Shown here: piece after piece, positions 11,594-22,590 of the stretch
How positions within the stretch are numbered: position 1 is the first letter of the stretch
Layout of the letters: every line of letters starts with the position of its first letter
Assembly (NCBI GenBank): GCA_028095005.1
Contig: CM051462.1
Span: 130,004,752 to 130,068,751, forward strand
From: Rhynchospora pubera
Taxonomy: Eukaryota; Streptophyta; Magnoliopsida; Poales; Cyperaceae
Direction of reading: 5' to 3'
Length of the DNA stretch: 64,000 bases
Made by a program: the position numbers and the translations under genes
The notes under the pieces: generated by a model
Told to the model about the DNA's origin: nothing
The model's input: only the letters and a program-made list of their open reading frames with translations
Databases searched by the model: none

Positions 11594-11744
11594 GGGGTCC
11601 GTTTGGATAAGTGTGGGAAGAAAGAAAGAAGGGAAGAAGTATTGGAAAGTGTGTAACTTTGTGAAGAATTTGGATTGTTTATAATTCTTTTTCTTCTTCT
11701 TTCTTCTTCTTCTTCTTCTTTCTTCCAACGATCCAAACGCACCC
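11594..11744. mobile_element. GTTTGGAT-family MITE, ATA TSD
   Basis: Starts GGGGTCCGTTTGGAT, ends ATCCAAACGCACCC, flanked by ATA at 11591-11593 and 11745-11747. It has GAAGAA / TTCTTC arms and the conserved GTGTAACTTTGTGAAGAA core. 151 bp. Confidence 0.85.
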
Positions 11745-12180
11745 ATAGAGAATTGTTCGTGATTAATCACAATCAAGCTAATTGGTCAAAAAGTGAATAT
11801 AATGTACTTGTAAGTTTTAAAAGCAAAATAATATCACAATGCAGATTCCGTGAGACTTGGACATTTGGAATAATATGGTTGGTGGAGTCTCGGACAAATT
11901 GTGATGGACCCCATGTACAGTTATTTATTTTTTATCAAAATATTAGATGCTCCATATACATCTGTGTAACATCAGGATCCATAAGTCTAGTATATCAATA
12001 TTGGTGTACTCTTATGTTGTACGTACGTAATCAATCTTTTCATTTTAGTGACTAGGAACTCTTATGATGAATATCGGTTGTTAATTTAGATATCGGTATA
12101 TTTCTTTTGAATGATAATACAATAATATTGCTATTAATAATTAGTATTGCAAGGAATTTTATCGTTAAAGGGCGTTTCTT

Positions 12181-12364
12181 CATTTGGATGGCTTCTTTCC
12201 GAAATAAGGAATAAGAAATAACTATTTTTTACCAATAAATTTATTTCTAACCATCCAAACTCTTCACAAAAGTTACACACTTCCCAATAAATTTACCCCT
12301 TCCCAATAAATTTCTTCCCTTCTTCCTTCTTCCTACCTTATTCTCAACACATCCAAACGGAGCC
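12181..12364. mobile_element. GTTTGGAT-family MITE, diverged
   Basis: The left end is blurred (CATTTGGATGG near 12181); the right end ATCCAAACGGAGCC is clear, near 12351-12364. The interior has GGAATAAG / CTTATTC arms. Target duplication not resolved. Confidence 0.55.
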
Positions 12365-12484
12365 ATAGTAAATTGTTTATAGCAGTTTCAACAATTAACC
12401 TACATAATTTGTCGCATCTAAATTGCAACCGATACAATTCAAACTAATATCGATCAAATTTCTGCAAGAAAAGACTTTAACTAT

Positions 12485-12631
12485 GACTCCGTTTGGATAG
12501 GTGTGAGAAGAAGGAAAAAAGTGAGAAGAAGTATTGGGAAGTGTGTAACTTTGTGAAGAATTTGAATTGTTTATAATTTTTTTTCTTCCCTTCTTCCTTC
12601 TTCCTACTTCTTAACACATCCAAACGGAGGC
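12485..12631. mobile_element. GTTTGGAT-family MITE
   Basis: Ends TGACTCCGTTTGGAT and ATCCAAACGGAGGC. It has GAAGAAGG / CTTCTTCC arms and the GTGTAACTTTGTGAAG core. Flanks are AT-rich and the exact 3-base duplication is unclear. Confidence 0.65.
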
Positions 12632-13056
12632 ATAAAAGTACGCGCGTACAACTACAAGTAAACCGCATGGGACGGTGGTATCTAATATACGTCAATATCA
12701 ATAAATATATCAGACCTACAAAATTTAAGTTATGATTTCAATGGAGACAAATCTAAATCATCTATATTAGCAAGGATGCAAATTAGAAGTCATTTGAATT
12801 CAACACGTATCGAATTTGGATCAATTTAGAAGTCAATTATATATCCTTATATTAAGCAATAAAAAAAATTATTGGTTGAATTTTAATGCTTTTTTTATTC
12901 ATTATTAAATTTAAATATACCTCAAATTTGATACAATAATTATCTGAATATTAAAAAAATTATCAATTAAGTATGTATACATAAAAATTTAATGTAAAAT
13001 CTAGAATGACTAGAGAGAAGCTTTAAAATTTGAGGTGATTATGGCACCTTTTCTTA
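12632..13056. other. Intergenic, nothing recognised
   Basis: AT-rich spacer between two MITE copies; no gene or repeat structure seen. Confidence 0.5.
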
Positions 13057-13329
13057 GGTTCCGTTTGGATGGTGTGGGAATAAGGGTTCCGTTTGGATGG
13101 TGTGGAATAAGAGGAATAAGGGAAGAAGTATTGGAAAATGTGTAATTTTGTGAAGAGTTTAGATTGTTTATAATAAATTTACTTCCTTATTCTCTTATTC
13201 CTAAGGCTCATCCAAACGGAGCCAGAGGAATAAGAAAAAAAGTATTGGAAAATGTGTAACTTTGTGAAGAGTTTGGATTGTTTATAATAAATTTATTCCC
13301 TTATTTCTAGGGCTCATCCAAACGGAGCC
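13057..13329. mobile_element. Compound MITE: two GTTTGGAT-family copies
   Basis: Two left ends (GGTTCCGTTTGGATGGTGTGG) lie 28 bases apart at about 13057 and 13085. Two right ends (ATCCAAACGGAGCC) end at about 13223 and 13329. This order fits one copy inserted just inside another or an end duplication. Each has the core GTGTAA(C/T)TTTGTGAAGAG. No clean inner target duplication was found. Confidence 0.65.
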
Positions 13330-13823
13330 TTATATCAGAAACGTACAAAATACAAATCCCATCTAACTTTGTGCTTGCAAGATGCGATGGCATTGAGCAA
13401 TTAATACAAAAGTAAAAAATTAAACTTCACGAAAGAAAATTAGTGTGAATATCTCTGAATTATTTGGCACTGAAGGCTAAATAAATTGTAATAATTGTTC
13501 TCTCAATGTTTATAATATAGACTGTTGTAATTAATAAGAATATAAGCGCTCCTTAATCGATATACCTACCCCCAACGTAGCGATAGCCGTAACTCAGTCT
13601 GGTTTCTTTATAAAATATATAAAAATAAAGATGATTGAGACATTAAATTTCACTGTGCATTAAAAAAGGTACATTATTGGCCTCGGAAGAGAAAATTTAA
13701 AGTCAGCCAGAGAATTAAATATTGCATTATTGAGCAAAACTGTCGCAACCCAATTTGACCATATGCAATTATGCAGTTTAAGTTGTCTGTATTTGTTCAA
13801 ACGGTCAGACTGGCGACTTCCGT

Positions 13824-13945
13824 TAGGCTCCGTTTGGATGAGCCCTAAAAATAAGAGAATAAGAAAATAAATTTATTATAAATAATTTAAATTCTTTACA
13901 AAGTTACACATTTCCAAATACTTCTTTTCTTATTTTTCTTTTAGA
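13824..13945. mobile_element. GTTTGGAT-family MITE, right end missing
   Basis: Left end GGCTCCGTTTGGATGAG at about 13826 with AATAAGAGAATAAG arms, an AATTTAAATTCTTTACAAA middle and a right arm of TTCTTTTCTTATT, but no ATCCAAACGGAGCC terminus. A truncated copy, in the opposite internal orientation to its neighbours. Confidence 0.55.
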
Positions 13946-15267
13946 CTGTAGCTAGTGTACAAAAGTAAAACCTGTCAAATCTATTATTTCAAACCCTACT
14001 GTACGTACCCTTCTTATTTCTCAAAAAAAAAAAAAAAAAAAACGTACCCTTCTTGGTTTTCCTTTTATAGTTTGTTTTGAGCTGAATTTAATACCCATAC
14101 GCTAAAATACTCGAGTATCACAATTCAATAGGTGGCTAGGATACGGCGCCCATGAAATACATGAACAATCTTTTTAATTATTATTATTATTTTTAATAGA
14201 ATGAACAATCTTTTAGTTGTCAAGAAACTACCGTTTTGACCTAAACTTTTAAAAAAAAACAAATAATTAATTTAGATAATATTGTCACTGCTATAAATTA
14301 GAGAAGTTAAAAAGTTACAGGACGGACTTGACCTTCCAAAAATGTCTTAATATTTTTTCCCCACACATATATGCTATCCATGGATGTGAGACTCAACTTA
14401 ATTATCAATATATAATAACTATATAACATCCGCAAGACCGCAACCATACCTACATTTGTCTATGGAAAGCAGAAAGCATTGATACAACATGTACTATATA
14501 TAGTTCGATTGAAAACTGAGCAATAGTAATTGATGCACGGTATTATGACAATATATTTTTGGGAGTATTATCTAAAAAAATATATATATTTTTGGGAGTA
14601 AAAATGAGGATCCAGCCTCCATATCTTTCTCTTAATTGAAAGTATGCATGATATTTAATTACATAATTTAGCCTAAAGGCAGAAAATTTTATACGAAAAA
14701 ATATAAGAAATTAAGCTAAAATAAAAATAGAAAAATGAATGTGTAAAAAAGCAGCTGTGTATAAATTTGAAGGACTTGCACCACCAAAAGAAAGAAGAAA
14801 GACTTGCACCACAGCAAGGTCAGGCACACTGACCTAAGCATTTAACGTTGAATGCTTGGAGTCTAAGATCATATGGAAGCAATTATACATGTACAAAGCC
14901 AAAAATAATGTACGAATGTTTGAGATGTTAATTAACAAAAGTATCGGAACCATATATATATGCTGAGAAATTGGGGACCCATATATACCGCAACAAAATT
15001 AAATCAATAACAGATCAAACATATGTAAGAGAGATTTCCTAGATACGGGTCTCACTAGAGACCGAATGCTCTATCTGGGGCATTCTGCCCCAATTGGAGG
15101 TGAGCAGGTCCCAAAGGGATTGACTGGTCGCACAAGAAACAAAATATGCTTTACTCGGTTTGCACCCAGTAGCGATCATGTTTATTCTTATTATTCTGAC
15201 GCATAGTTTCTTTGTAAGAATGATCTTATACTCTTGTAATTAAGGAGATACCTGAATATCAAGTGTG
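13946..15267. other. Intergenic, nothing recognised
   Basis: Holds an A-run (about 14023-14042) and, near 15042-15110, two small hairpins (GGTCTCACTAGAGACC; GGGGCATTCTGCCCC) of unknown meaning. No gene recognised. Confidence 0.45.
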
Positions 15268-15272
15268 TTAGA

Positions 15273-15870
15273 TGTTGGAATATGATGTCGCAGAAGATAT
15301 CGTATCCGGGATCGAATGCATGGCATGGACAAACTCGGATTGTGTCGCATAAGATTGTGTTCTAGATCAGATTTATGGCACTGGTAGAAAATGACAACTC
15401 TGATCCAATTTGGAGATATCTCAAAGAAATGAGAAGAATCGTTGGAGGTATCTCAAGAAAAAGAAAGAATTTACACAAGGAAGGCGATGAATGATCACTT
15501 ATAGAATCTGATTAGATTATTTGAAGATTTGTTTAGATATTTTTCTATTTCTTATCTGATTGTGTCTTGGAAAAGAAGTTATTATTTTTTATTTATTCAT
15601 CTTCTCTCTTTGTATTGTATCAACTCAGATATTTATAGAAAAGAAATGGAAAAAAATGTGCATGTGTATGGAGAATGTAGGCACCAAATTGATGCCGAAC
15701 CTCGTCAAATCTTGTGTCAACTTTTATTTATGTGCTTTATTGATTTTTTAGTTCATTATATCAAGATCCTAAGGAGCATGATTCCTGTGCAGATGCACTC
15801 AAAACATGCCTCACCATACCCGACCTAACAATGAAATAATTATGCTACGATGATGGACGATATTTTGATA
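15273..15870 (+). repeat. 5' LTR of the gag-pol-less element
   Basis: 598 bp, starting TGTTGGAATATGATG and ending TATTTTGATA. It aligns along its whole length with 16928-17514, with many substitutions and small indels, so the insertion is not recent. Confidence 0.8.
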
Positions 15871-15882
15871 TGGTATCAGAGC
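15871..15882 (+). other. Primer-binding site (tRNA-iMet type)
   Basis: TGGTATCAGAGC immediately after the 5' LTR is the standard plant LTR-retrotransposon priming site for initiator methionine tRNA. Confidence 0.85.
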
Positions 15883-16927
15883 GTGGTTCGTTCCTCATCT
15901 CTCATCGTCGAGTGTTGAGATTAGTGATTGCTCTAGGTTGATTTGGTGTTACAGAGCTGCGATGGTATCATTTTATATGGGATCTGAAGTGCGAACCGAA
16001 ATAGATGCATTAGTCACGTTCTTAATTAGCTTTGTTCTTGAACATGTTAATTAGCGAATATTTTTTATTTCAAATATTTCATTTTTTAGTCCATGGTGTT
16101 GCATAATGCTTTGTGATGCGTGTACGAGGTTATGTTTTGTTTTTGGATGCGAAGTCCAAGACAAGTGCAGAAGATCCAAGATGGATTTAAATTGTGGCCC
16201 AAATCGGGTCTAAGAGAATGGTCTTTGATAGCTCGAGGAAATGGTCTGGATTAGGTAAAAAAGATTTCTTCGTGTGTGGAAGAATTTGATGTCTTTAAGT
16301 TAAAGGTATTTGATATAAAAAAACAACTCTATATGAACGTCACTAAATATCTCTCTCTAAGAGAGAGTCGATATGAGAGGAACATTTGGTGTCAACAGAG
16401 AGAAGATGATCCAAGTCAGGTCATGTGGCTTAAAAAGGTAAGGAATGACTTCTTGACTGTTATGATACATGGGTCATGTCAGGATGGGCATGGACCGAAC
16501 ATATGTGGACTGGTAGGAATTGTCGGTTTGGAACAAGGACTTGAAGGCTGGTGATTACTAGTTTGAGCGGAAATGTTTGTCTTTAATTTGGACCATGAGT
16601 GAATGCTTGTGGTTATTGACCTAGTTGAAGGGGTCGATCATCAACAAGTCTGTCGAGATTATTCGGTAGAGGTGGCATCAAATATGCAACCATGGGTTGG
16701 TCAATTGATCAATTTTGGAATTCGACACTTTCTATATAGAGCCATATAAAATCTACTTGTTTTGGATCTAGAGTTGTAAGAGTTGTGTATTTGGTCGAGA
16801 TTGGTTGCTCTCTTTTGATGACAAATCTAGAGGGACTTAACGGAGGAGTCAAGGTGACGAGCGTAGGATTCAGCGTTAAACTTGGAAAGTTGTCATGACG
16901 AGGCTGTACATGTCAACTTGAGAGGAG

Positions 16928-17514
16928 TGTTGGAATATGATGCCGTAAAATATCGTACTCAGGATCAAATGCAAGGCATGGACAAAGACGGATTGTGCCG
17001 CATAAGATTGTGTCCTAGATCAGATGCACGACATCGACATAAAATGAAAATTCTAACATAATTTGTAGGTATCTCAGAGAAAAGAAAAGAATAGTTGGAG
17101 ATATCTCAAGAAAATGAAAGAATTTGCACTAGGTATTGACTAATTGTTGAGAATCTAATTAGATTATCTAAAAATGTATTTAGATATTCTTGTATATCTT
17201 ACCCGATTGTGTTTTAGGAAATAAGTTATTATTTTTTTATTTATTTATCTTCTTTCCTTGTGTTGTATCAGCTCATATATTTATAGAAAAGAAATAAAAG
17301 TGTGTGTGTGTGTGTGTGGAGAACATAGGCATCGAGTGCTGAACCTCGTTAAATCTTGTGTCCATTTTTAGTTATGTGCTTAATTGATTTCTGAGTTCAT
17401 TGTATCAAGATCCTAAGGGGCACGATCCTTTTGCAGATTCATTCGGATCGTGCCTCTCCATACTCGACTAAACGATGAAATAATTTTGCTATGATGACTC
17501 ACGATATTTTGACA
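16928..17514 (+). repeat. 3' LTR of the gag-pol-less element
   Basis: 587 bp, starting TGTTGGAATATGATG and ending TATTTTGACA. It contains a short TG microsatellite near 17299-17318 that is absent from the 5' LTR. Confidence 0.8.
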
Positions 17515-17529
17515 TAAGACATTCTTAAT

Positions 17530-17869
17530 GGGGCCGTTTGGATTGCTTAGGAATTTGGGAAATTTGGAGAATTTCCAATTCCTAGGCATAAATTTATTGG
17601 GAAGTGCGTAACTTTGTGAAGAGTTTGGATTGTTTATAATAAATTTATGTCTAAGGGTGCGTTTGGATAGGTGTGGGAAGAAGGGAAGAAGGGAAGAAGG
17701 GAAGAAGTGGGAAGAAGTATTGGGAAGTGTGTAACTTTGTGAAGAGTTTGGATTGTTTACAATTTTTTTTCTTCTTCCTTCTTCTTCTTTCTTCCAACGA
17801 TCCAAACACACTCTAAGAATAGAAAATTTTCCAAATTCTCTAAATTCTCACTTCAATCCAAACGAACCC
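17530..17869. mobile_element. GTTTGGAT-family MITE, host of a nested copy
   Basis: Ends GGGGCCGTTTGGATT and AATCCAAACGAACCC, flanked by AAT at 17527-17529 and 17870-17872. The body is split at TCTAAG by the copy at 17655-17813; removing that insert restores a continuous hairpin-forming element of about 178 bp. Confidence 0.8.
17655..17813. mobile_element. GTTTGGAT-family MITE nested in another, TAA TSD
   Basis: Starts GGGTGCGTTTGGAT and ends ATCCAAACACACTC, flanked by TAA at 17652-17654 and 17814-17816. 159 bp, with GAAGAAGG / TTCTTCC arms and the common core. It sits inside the related element 17530-17869. Confidence 0.85.
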
Positions 17870-17872
17870 AAT

Positions 17873-18854
17873 ATGATTTCGAGTACTTTAGAGAGAGAGA
17901 AAGATCATCAATTGTCAATTTCTATCAATTTTAGTAGAAATAGTACGAGAAAATGCATCAATTCTGATTCTTGGACAGTGGTTTGTGTGTTTTTAGTTCT
18001 AGTAATTCAAATATTAGGGATACAAAGAAAAGTTTGTGCAATTTTCGAAGCAAGTGATCCTAAAAGAATCCGATTGTATAAGCAAAATTTTGTCACTCTC
18101 TAATTTGGGTTCGGTATTCAATATCTTACGAAGTACATAAATTTATTATGCATCATGATGCATAGAGATTTTGTGCACTATGACTATGGTAGGTTTTTTG
18201 TAAATTAAAAAAAATCTAATTTAATTAATCTAACATGCATTTTGAATCCTCATAGCAGAAAAAAAGATATTTTTTATATTTTATACTATTTTTTCTGAAT
18301 TTTTTATACTTTCTATTTTTTTAATATTTTTACTAAATTTGTATCAAAACATGGCAAGGTTAATTGGTAAAAAATAGTAAAAAAATTTAAAAAATATAAA
18401 ATTTTGTTTGTTACAAGATTTCAATATATATGTTGGACCGGTTAAAGATTTATCAATTTGTAAAATCACCGACTAATATGGTCATGATGCACGAACGCCT
18501 CTACGGATCATGATACATAATAGATTTATTATTTATATCCCTACTACTTATAAATGCAACAACATAAGGATGCAAAAGTTTCAACTGAAGGGTGTGTCCA
18601 ACCTCTTCTTATATACAATCTGCATCATTGATTTTTGTATTTTAGGTAATTTGCAGCGCAGATGTTAACTCCAAATAAAAGTTTAAGACCCTAAATTTAA
18701 ATGGAAAGAGCAAAGAGGTGCTGGATCAAAATTGCAATATATATTTTTTGTGCTGCAATTTTATTTAATGACCTTCACTGCAATTTTACATGATCCGAAC
18801 GGAGCCTTATTATTTTGTGATTGTCAGTTACAATTTGAAGTTACCTCCAAACAT
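17873..18854. other. Intergenic, nothing recognised
   Basis: AT-rich; contains a remnant of a MITE terminus (ATCCGAACGGAGCC, about 18794-18807). No gene recognised. Confidence 0.45.
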
Positions 18855-18955
18855 CACTAGCGTTTGATTGTTTCATCGGAATTGCATTATTACTAGCGTT
18901 TGATGGTCTGATCGAAATTGCATTACTAGCGTTTGATTGTCTCATCGAATATTGA
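18855..18955. repeat. Three-copy tandem repeat, ~35-bp period
   Basis: The phrase ACTAGCGTTTGATTGT(T/C)TCATCG, with a GATGGTCTGATCG variant, occurs three times, separated by GAATTGCATT-type spacers. No known function. Confidence 0.75.
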
Positions 18956-19894
18956 AGGAAACTCCATCAATAAACAAAAAGAATATTACTAAATCGATCT
19001 TATTCCTGGCTTGGATGGTAACTTAATTACAGGATATGCATAAAGTTTCTGTGTAAAGGAGAAAGGAAAAAAAAAAAAAAGAAGATATGGTCTAGACCGA
19101 TACGTTATGGCGTCATATCACTCAATACTCATATGTAGTAAATTCAGACTTTGAGCCGCGTTGGAAACGTGTTGCAACTTAAGAAGGATTTTTAATTGAC
19201 TCGTTTTGCCATTTTGCTTATTGTTTATTTAATTTATGAAACAATGTCAGTCTATTTCATCATGAGGGTCAATTCCCAATGCAACAAACGAAACACATCA
19301 AATATCATTCCAAAGAAAGGTTCTGGACGCCGGATAGCTGCTCCATTTTTTAAAATAACAGGTTTGGAATTACCGTTGATTATGTGATAAAAGTTGGTGT
19401 TGAGAATAGGTAATGACGCATAATATTTATATTTAAGTTTTAGTTAAGGAAACTCCAGGCTGACTTGAAACTACGAGCCTGACCTTAAAACCTGATAGGT
19501 CAAGTTGGAGAATTGGAAACACAATGTAATTTCTACAGTACATGGTTTGACTTTGCTGTAACATATAAGAAAAACTCAGGATGTGCAATCCCAAAACCGG
19601 AAACCTTCATAGCTGATGGGATATAACAGCTCCATAATTATAAGTTATTAATTATTTTGCCAGGATATTGCAGAATTTATTATTTAGTTGGTAATTTTTT
19701 ATTTTTTGGTGGAATTGAGTAGGTATTATTGCTTGATATGTTTTGCAGTAATAATGATACACTTGATGTCTCCAACTGACGATCAATTGAATGCATCTTT
19801 CCTATATATGGGTCCATGTACAGTGGCATAGGCGCATATCATATCATGATCTTAATTAATTTAATTTGTCTAAGGTTCATCAATCCTGCGTATC
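18956..19894. other. Intergenic, nothing recognised
   Basis: AT-rich with an A-run near 19067-19080. No gene or repeat structure recognised. Confidence 0.45.
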
Positions 19895-20490
19895 ATGTTA
19901 TGTCGTGTCAAATACAATTGTGTTAGAGTCTCGTATCGTATCGTATTGACACGAATTATTTTTTTAATTGTGTCGTGTCGTGTTGACATGTCGTATTAGT
20001 CACGTCAGATTATTTTATTATTTTTAAAATAAAAATATTGTAAAATTAAAAAAAAGGATAATTTTGTAAACCGTAATAATTTATTATTTGATTAAGATTA
20101 AACTTTTTATTAACATTTTGTATAAAAAAATAATAATTAGATAAGAATAATGTGAGTCAAAGGAAGGTAAATAATATGATGTACGTAGTATTATAAATTG
20201 GATTTAAATTATTAATTTTGTTTAAATAATCAATATTAATAATTAAATTTGTGTTGATGTATCGTGTCAGTTCGTGTTCGTGTTCGTGTCATGTTCGTGT
20301 CGTGTCTCGTTTCTAATCGTGTTGTGTCAAATCGTATCAATTTTTCCAACACGATACGATTATAACACGACACGATAACACGATCGTGTCATGCTAATTC
20401 CGTACTCGTGTCGTGTTGTATCGTGTCATGCTAACATCGCGTGCGTGTCGTGCCAGCACGATCGTGTCGTATCTTTTTGAAGAACACTAA
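19895..20490. repeat. CGTGTCGTG-word repeat, copy 3
   Basis: Both ends carry dense CGTGTCGTGT words and the middle is AT-rich. It is in inverted orientation relative to 471-1140. It lies immediately upstream of the Ty3 element. Termini not resolved. Confidence 0.6.
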
Positions 20491-20553
20491 GTCTGTACCG
20501 AGCTATTATTCATCATCAGAGGAGGGGGGGAATAAGAAAGAAAAAAAAGAAAT

Positions 20554-20721
20554 TGATGGATGAAGACAATCTGGGCCGGGCTTTGTACGCTTGTATCTTT
20601 TCTTTATACTCGGCAGCCGCCATTTTTTTGTTTATTGTTTTTTTTCAATAGATTTGAAATTAATCGATAAAATTTGAGAATCTATGTGACCTCAATCAAA
20701 ATTTCTTTTGTTCGTGCATCA
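20554..20721 (+). repeat. 5' LTR of the Ty3 element, internally deleted
   Basis: 168 bp from TGATGGATGAAG to GTGCATCA. Compared with the 303-bp 3' LTR it lacks about 100 bases after TCTTTTCTTTAT and about 30 bases before the terminal GCATCA; the rest matches closely. Confidence 0.8.
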
Positions 20722-20723
20722 TT

Positions 20724-20734
20724 TGGTACCAGAG
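20724..20734 (+). other. Primer-binding site of the Ty3 element
   Basis: TGGTACCAGAG, two bases after the LTR, is one change away from the initiator tRNA-Met site TGGTATCAGAG. Confidence 0.7.
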
Positions 20735-20740
20735 TCAAGG

Positions 20741-21811
20741 ATGACAGATGTGAATCGTGGTCATGGTAGAGGTCGTGGCCGAGGAGGTCGGGGTCGTGGA
20801 GTCAACCTCAACCTCGAAGAAGAAGAGCTGTGCCGTCGAGACCAACAAGATCTAGAGATTGTTTCATTGGGAAGACGGATTCGAGAGTTAGAGCGCCAAC
20901 TCGCAGAGGCAGGGATGGGCTCTACAAACGGAGAAGAAGGAGAGGAGTTAGAGTCCTTCGACTTTTCTGAAGCAGGCGACGAGGAAGATTACAACCCGTG
21001 AGGGAATCCAAATCAGGGACGAAACCAGAGATTTCGGCTAGAGCCTGAACAATCCTTTCAAAACCTTGGGGTGAAGATTGATATTCCAGAGTTTGAAGGT
21101 AAATCTCATCCAGATGAGTTTATTGATTGGATGCATACTGTTGAGCGGGTTTTTGATATAAAGAACCTGACTAACGATAAAAAAGCGAAGTTAGTAGTCA
21201 TTAAATTGAGAAAATATACCTTGATCTGGTGGGAACATGTGAAGAGTAGACGTGTTAGAGAAGGAAAACCAAAAATCCGAACTTGGGATAAAATGAAAAA
21301 AAAATTAATGGCCAAGTTTCTACCCACCCAGTACAAACAGGAAGCTTTTATTGATTATCACAACCTTAAGCAGAGAAATCTAACAGTGGAGCAGTACACT
21401 AGTAAGTTTGATATGTTACGGATGTGATGTGGTGTGGTGGAAGAAGATGAACATATTGTGGCTCGGTATCTTGCCGGGTTAAAACCAGAAATAGGTGATG
21501 TGGTGTACCTACAACAATACTACTCATATGATGATGTATGTGAGTTGGCCTTAAAAGTTGAATCACAACATAAGATGAGGGTCAATGGTTCTAGGTTCCA
21601 AGGTCGTTCTTCAGGAATTGAGACAGACAGGAAAGCATCTCTTTCAAAACCTAACCCGACAACAACCTAGATCCAAAATCCCAAAACCTACCTAGAGAAG
21701 AGACAATCCAGTAGAGGAGGTTCCACAAATAAGAGGTGTTTTAAATGCCAGAATTTAGGACACCTTATTGCTGACTGCCCCAACAAGCAAATTGTCACAC
21801 TGGTTGAAGAA
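20741..21811 (+). pseudogene. gag region of the Ty3 element, broken
   Basis: Starts at ATG 20741 with an arginine/glycine-rich stretch and a coiled-coil-like charged segment, followed by a retrotransposon Gag domain (about 21070-21570; WDKMKKKL and FLP motifs visible). A CCHC zinc knuckle (CX2CX4HX4C) lies at 21737-21778. All parts are in one frame, but in-frame stops occur at 20999, at 21425 and near 21668. This would encode the nucleocapsid of the element; it cannot now make a full-length product. Confidence 0.8.
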
Positions 21812-22590
21812 GATGTGGACCCAACATATGATGATTATGGGGATGATGATGAGAACCCATTAGTTGAAGATGAGGATATCACTTATGCTGATTCAGGTGA
21901 ATCATTGGTAGTTAGAAGAGCATTAAGTGTTAATGTGTGTGAAGATGAGTTGTGGCTACGGCATAATATCTTCCATACAAAATGCACCAGTGGAGGTAAG
22001 GTTTGTATTGTGATCATAGATGGGGGTAGTTGTGAAAATATAGTGTCTAATACCATTGTGGAGAAGTTGGGGTCATGTACTGAAAATCATCCACAACCTT
22101 ACAAGCTGTCTTGGTTCAAGAAGGGTAGTGAGGTGAAAGTGTCAAAATGGTGCCTTGTGAAATTCTCAATATGGAAGGAATATACTGATGAGGTCTAGTG
22201 TGATGTGGTTCTTATAGATGCTTGTCATATTTTATTAGGAAGACCATGGCAGTTTGCTAGTAGAACAAAGCATGATGGGTTCAAAAACACCTACACTTTT
22301 CAGAAAGATGGTGTATCAATTACCCTCAGTCCTTCAGATTTGAGAAAAGAGGCAAAGAGTCAGTTGTTATCTCGAATAGAATTTCAGAAGGAAGTAGAAC
22401 AAAAGGGTGAGGTGTTCACCTTGGTGGTGACAGAATTTAATGATGATCAGCAGGAACTCCCTCCACAGGTCATGTTATTAGTGGAAGAATTCATTGATGT
22501 GGCACCAACGGAATTGCCATCCGGGTTGCCACCCATGAGAGATATCCAACACTGCATTGATCTTGTGCCAGGGTCTATTATCGCATGAGT
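21812..22590 (+). pseudogene. Protease region of the Ty3 element, broken
   Basis: Continues in the gag frame. An aspartic protease active site appears as IDGGS near 22015-22029, in the usual place after an acidic linker. There is a stop near 22196-22198, and the frame is lost near 22575, where a few codons upstream of the RT YRMSP motif are missing. Confidence 0.7.

Larger units (their letters stand above)
15273..17514 (+). mobile_element. Complete LTR element lacking gag-pol (2.24 kb)
   Basis: Two related LTRs bracket 1057 bp of noncoding DNA. The flanks TTAGA (15268-15272) and TAAGA (17515-17519) form a 5-base duplication with one mismatch. A primer-binding site TGGTATCAGAGC, complementary to the initiator tRNA-Met 3' end, directly follows the first LTR, and a purine-rich ACTTGAGAGGAG directly precedes the second. 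No capsid, protease, reverse transcriptase or integrase motif is present; a 92-codon frame at 16276-16554 resembles nothing known to me. It must have relied on proteins of an autonomous partner, as TRIM and LARD elements do. Confidence 0.8.

Noticed and set aside
16276..16554. 92-codon frame inside the gag-pol-less LTR element as a gene
   Set aside because: No gag, zinc knuckle or other retroelement motif; length is within chance expectation.
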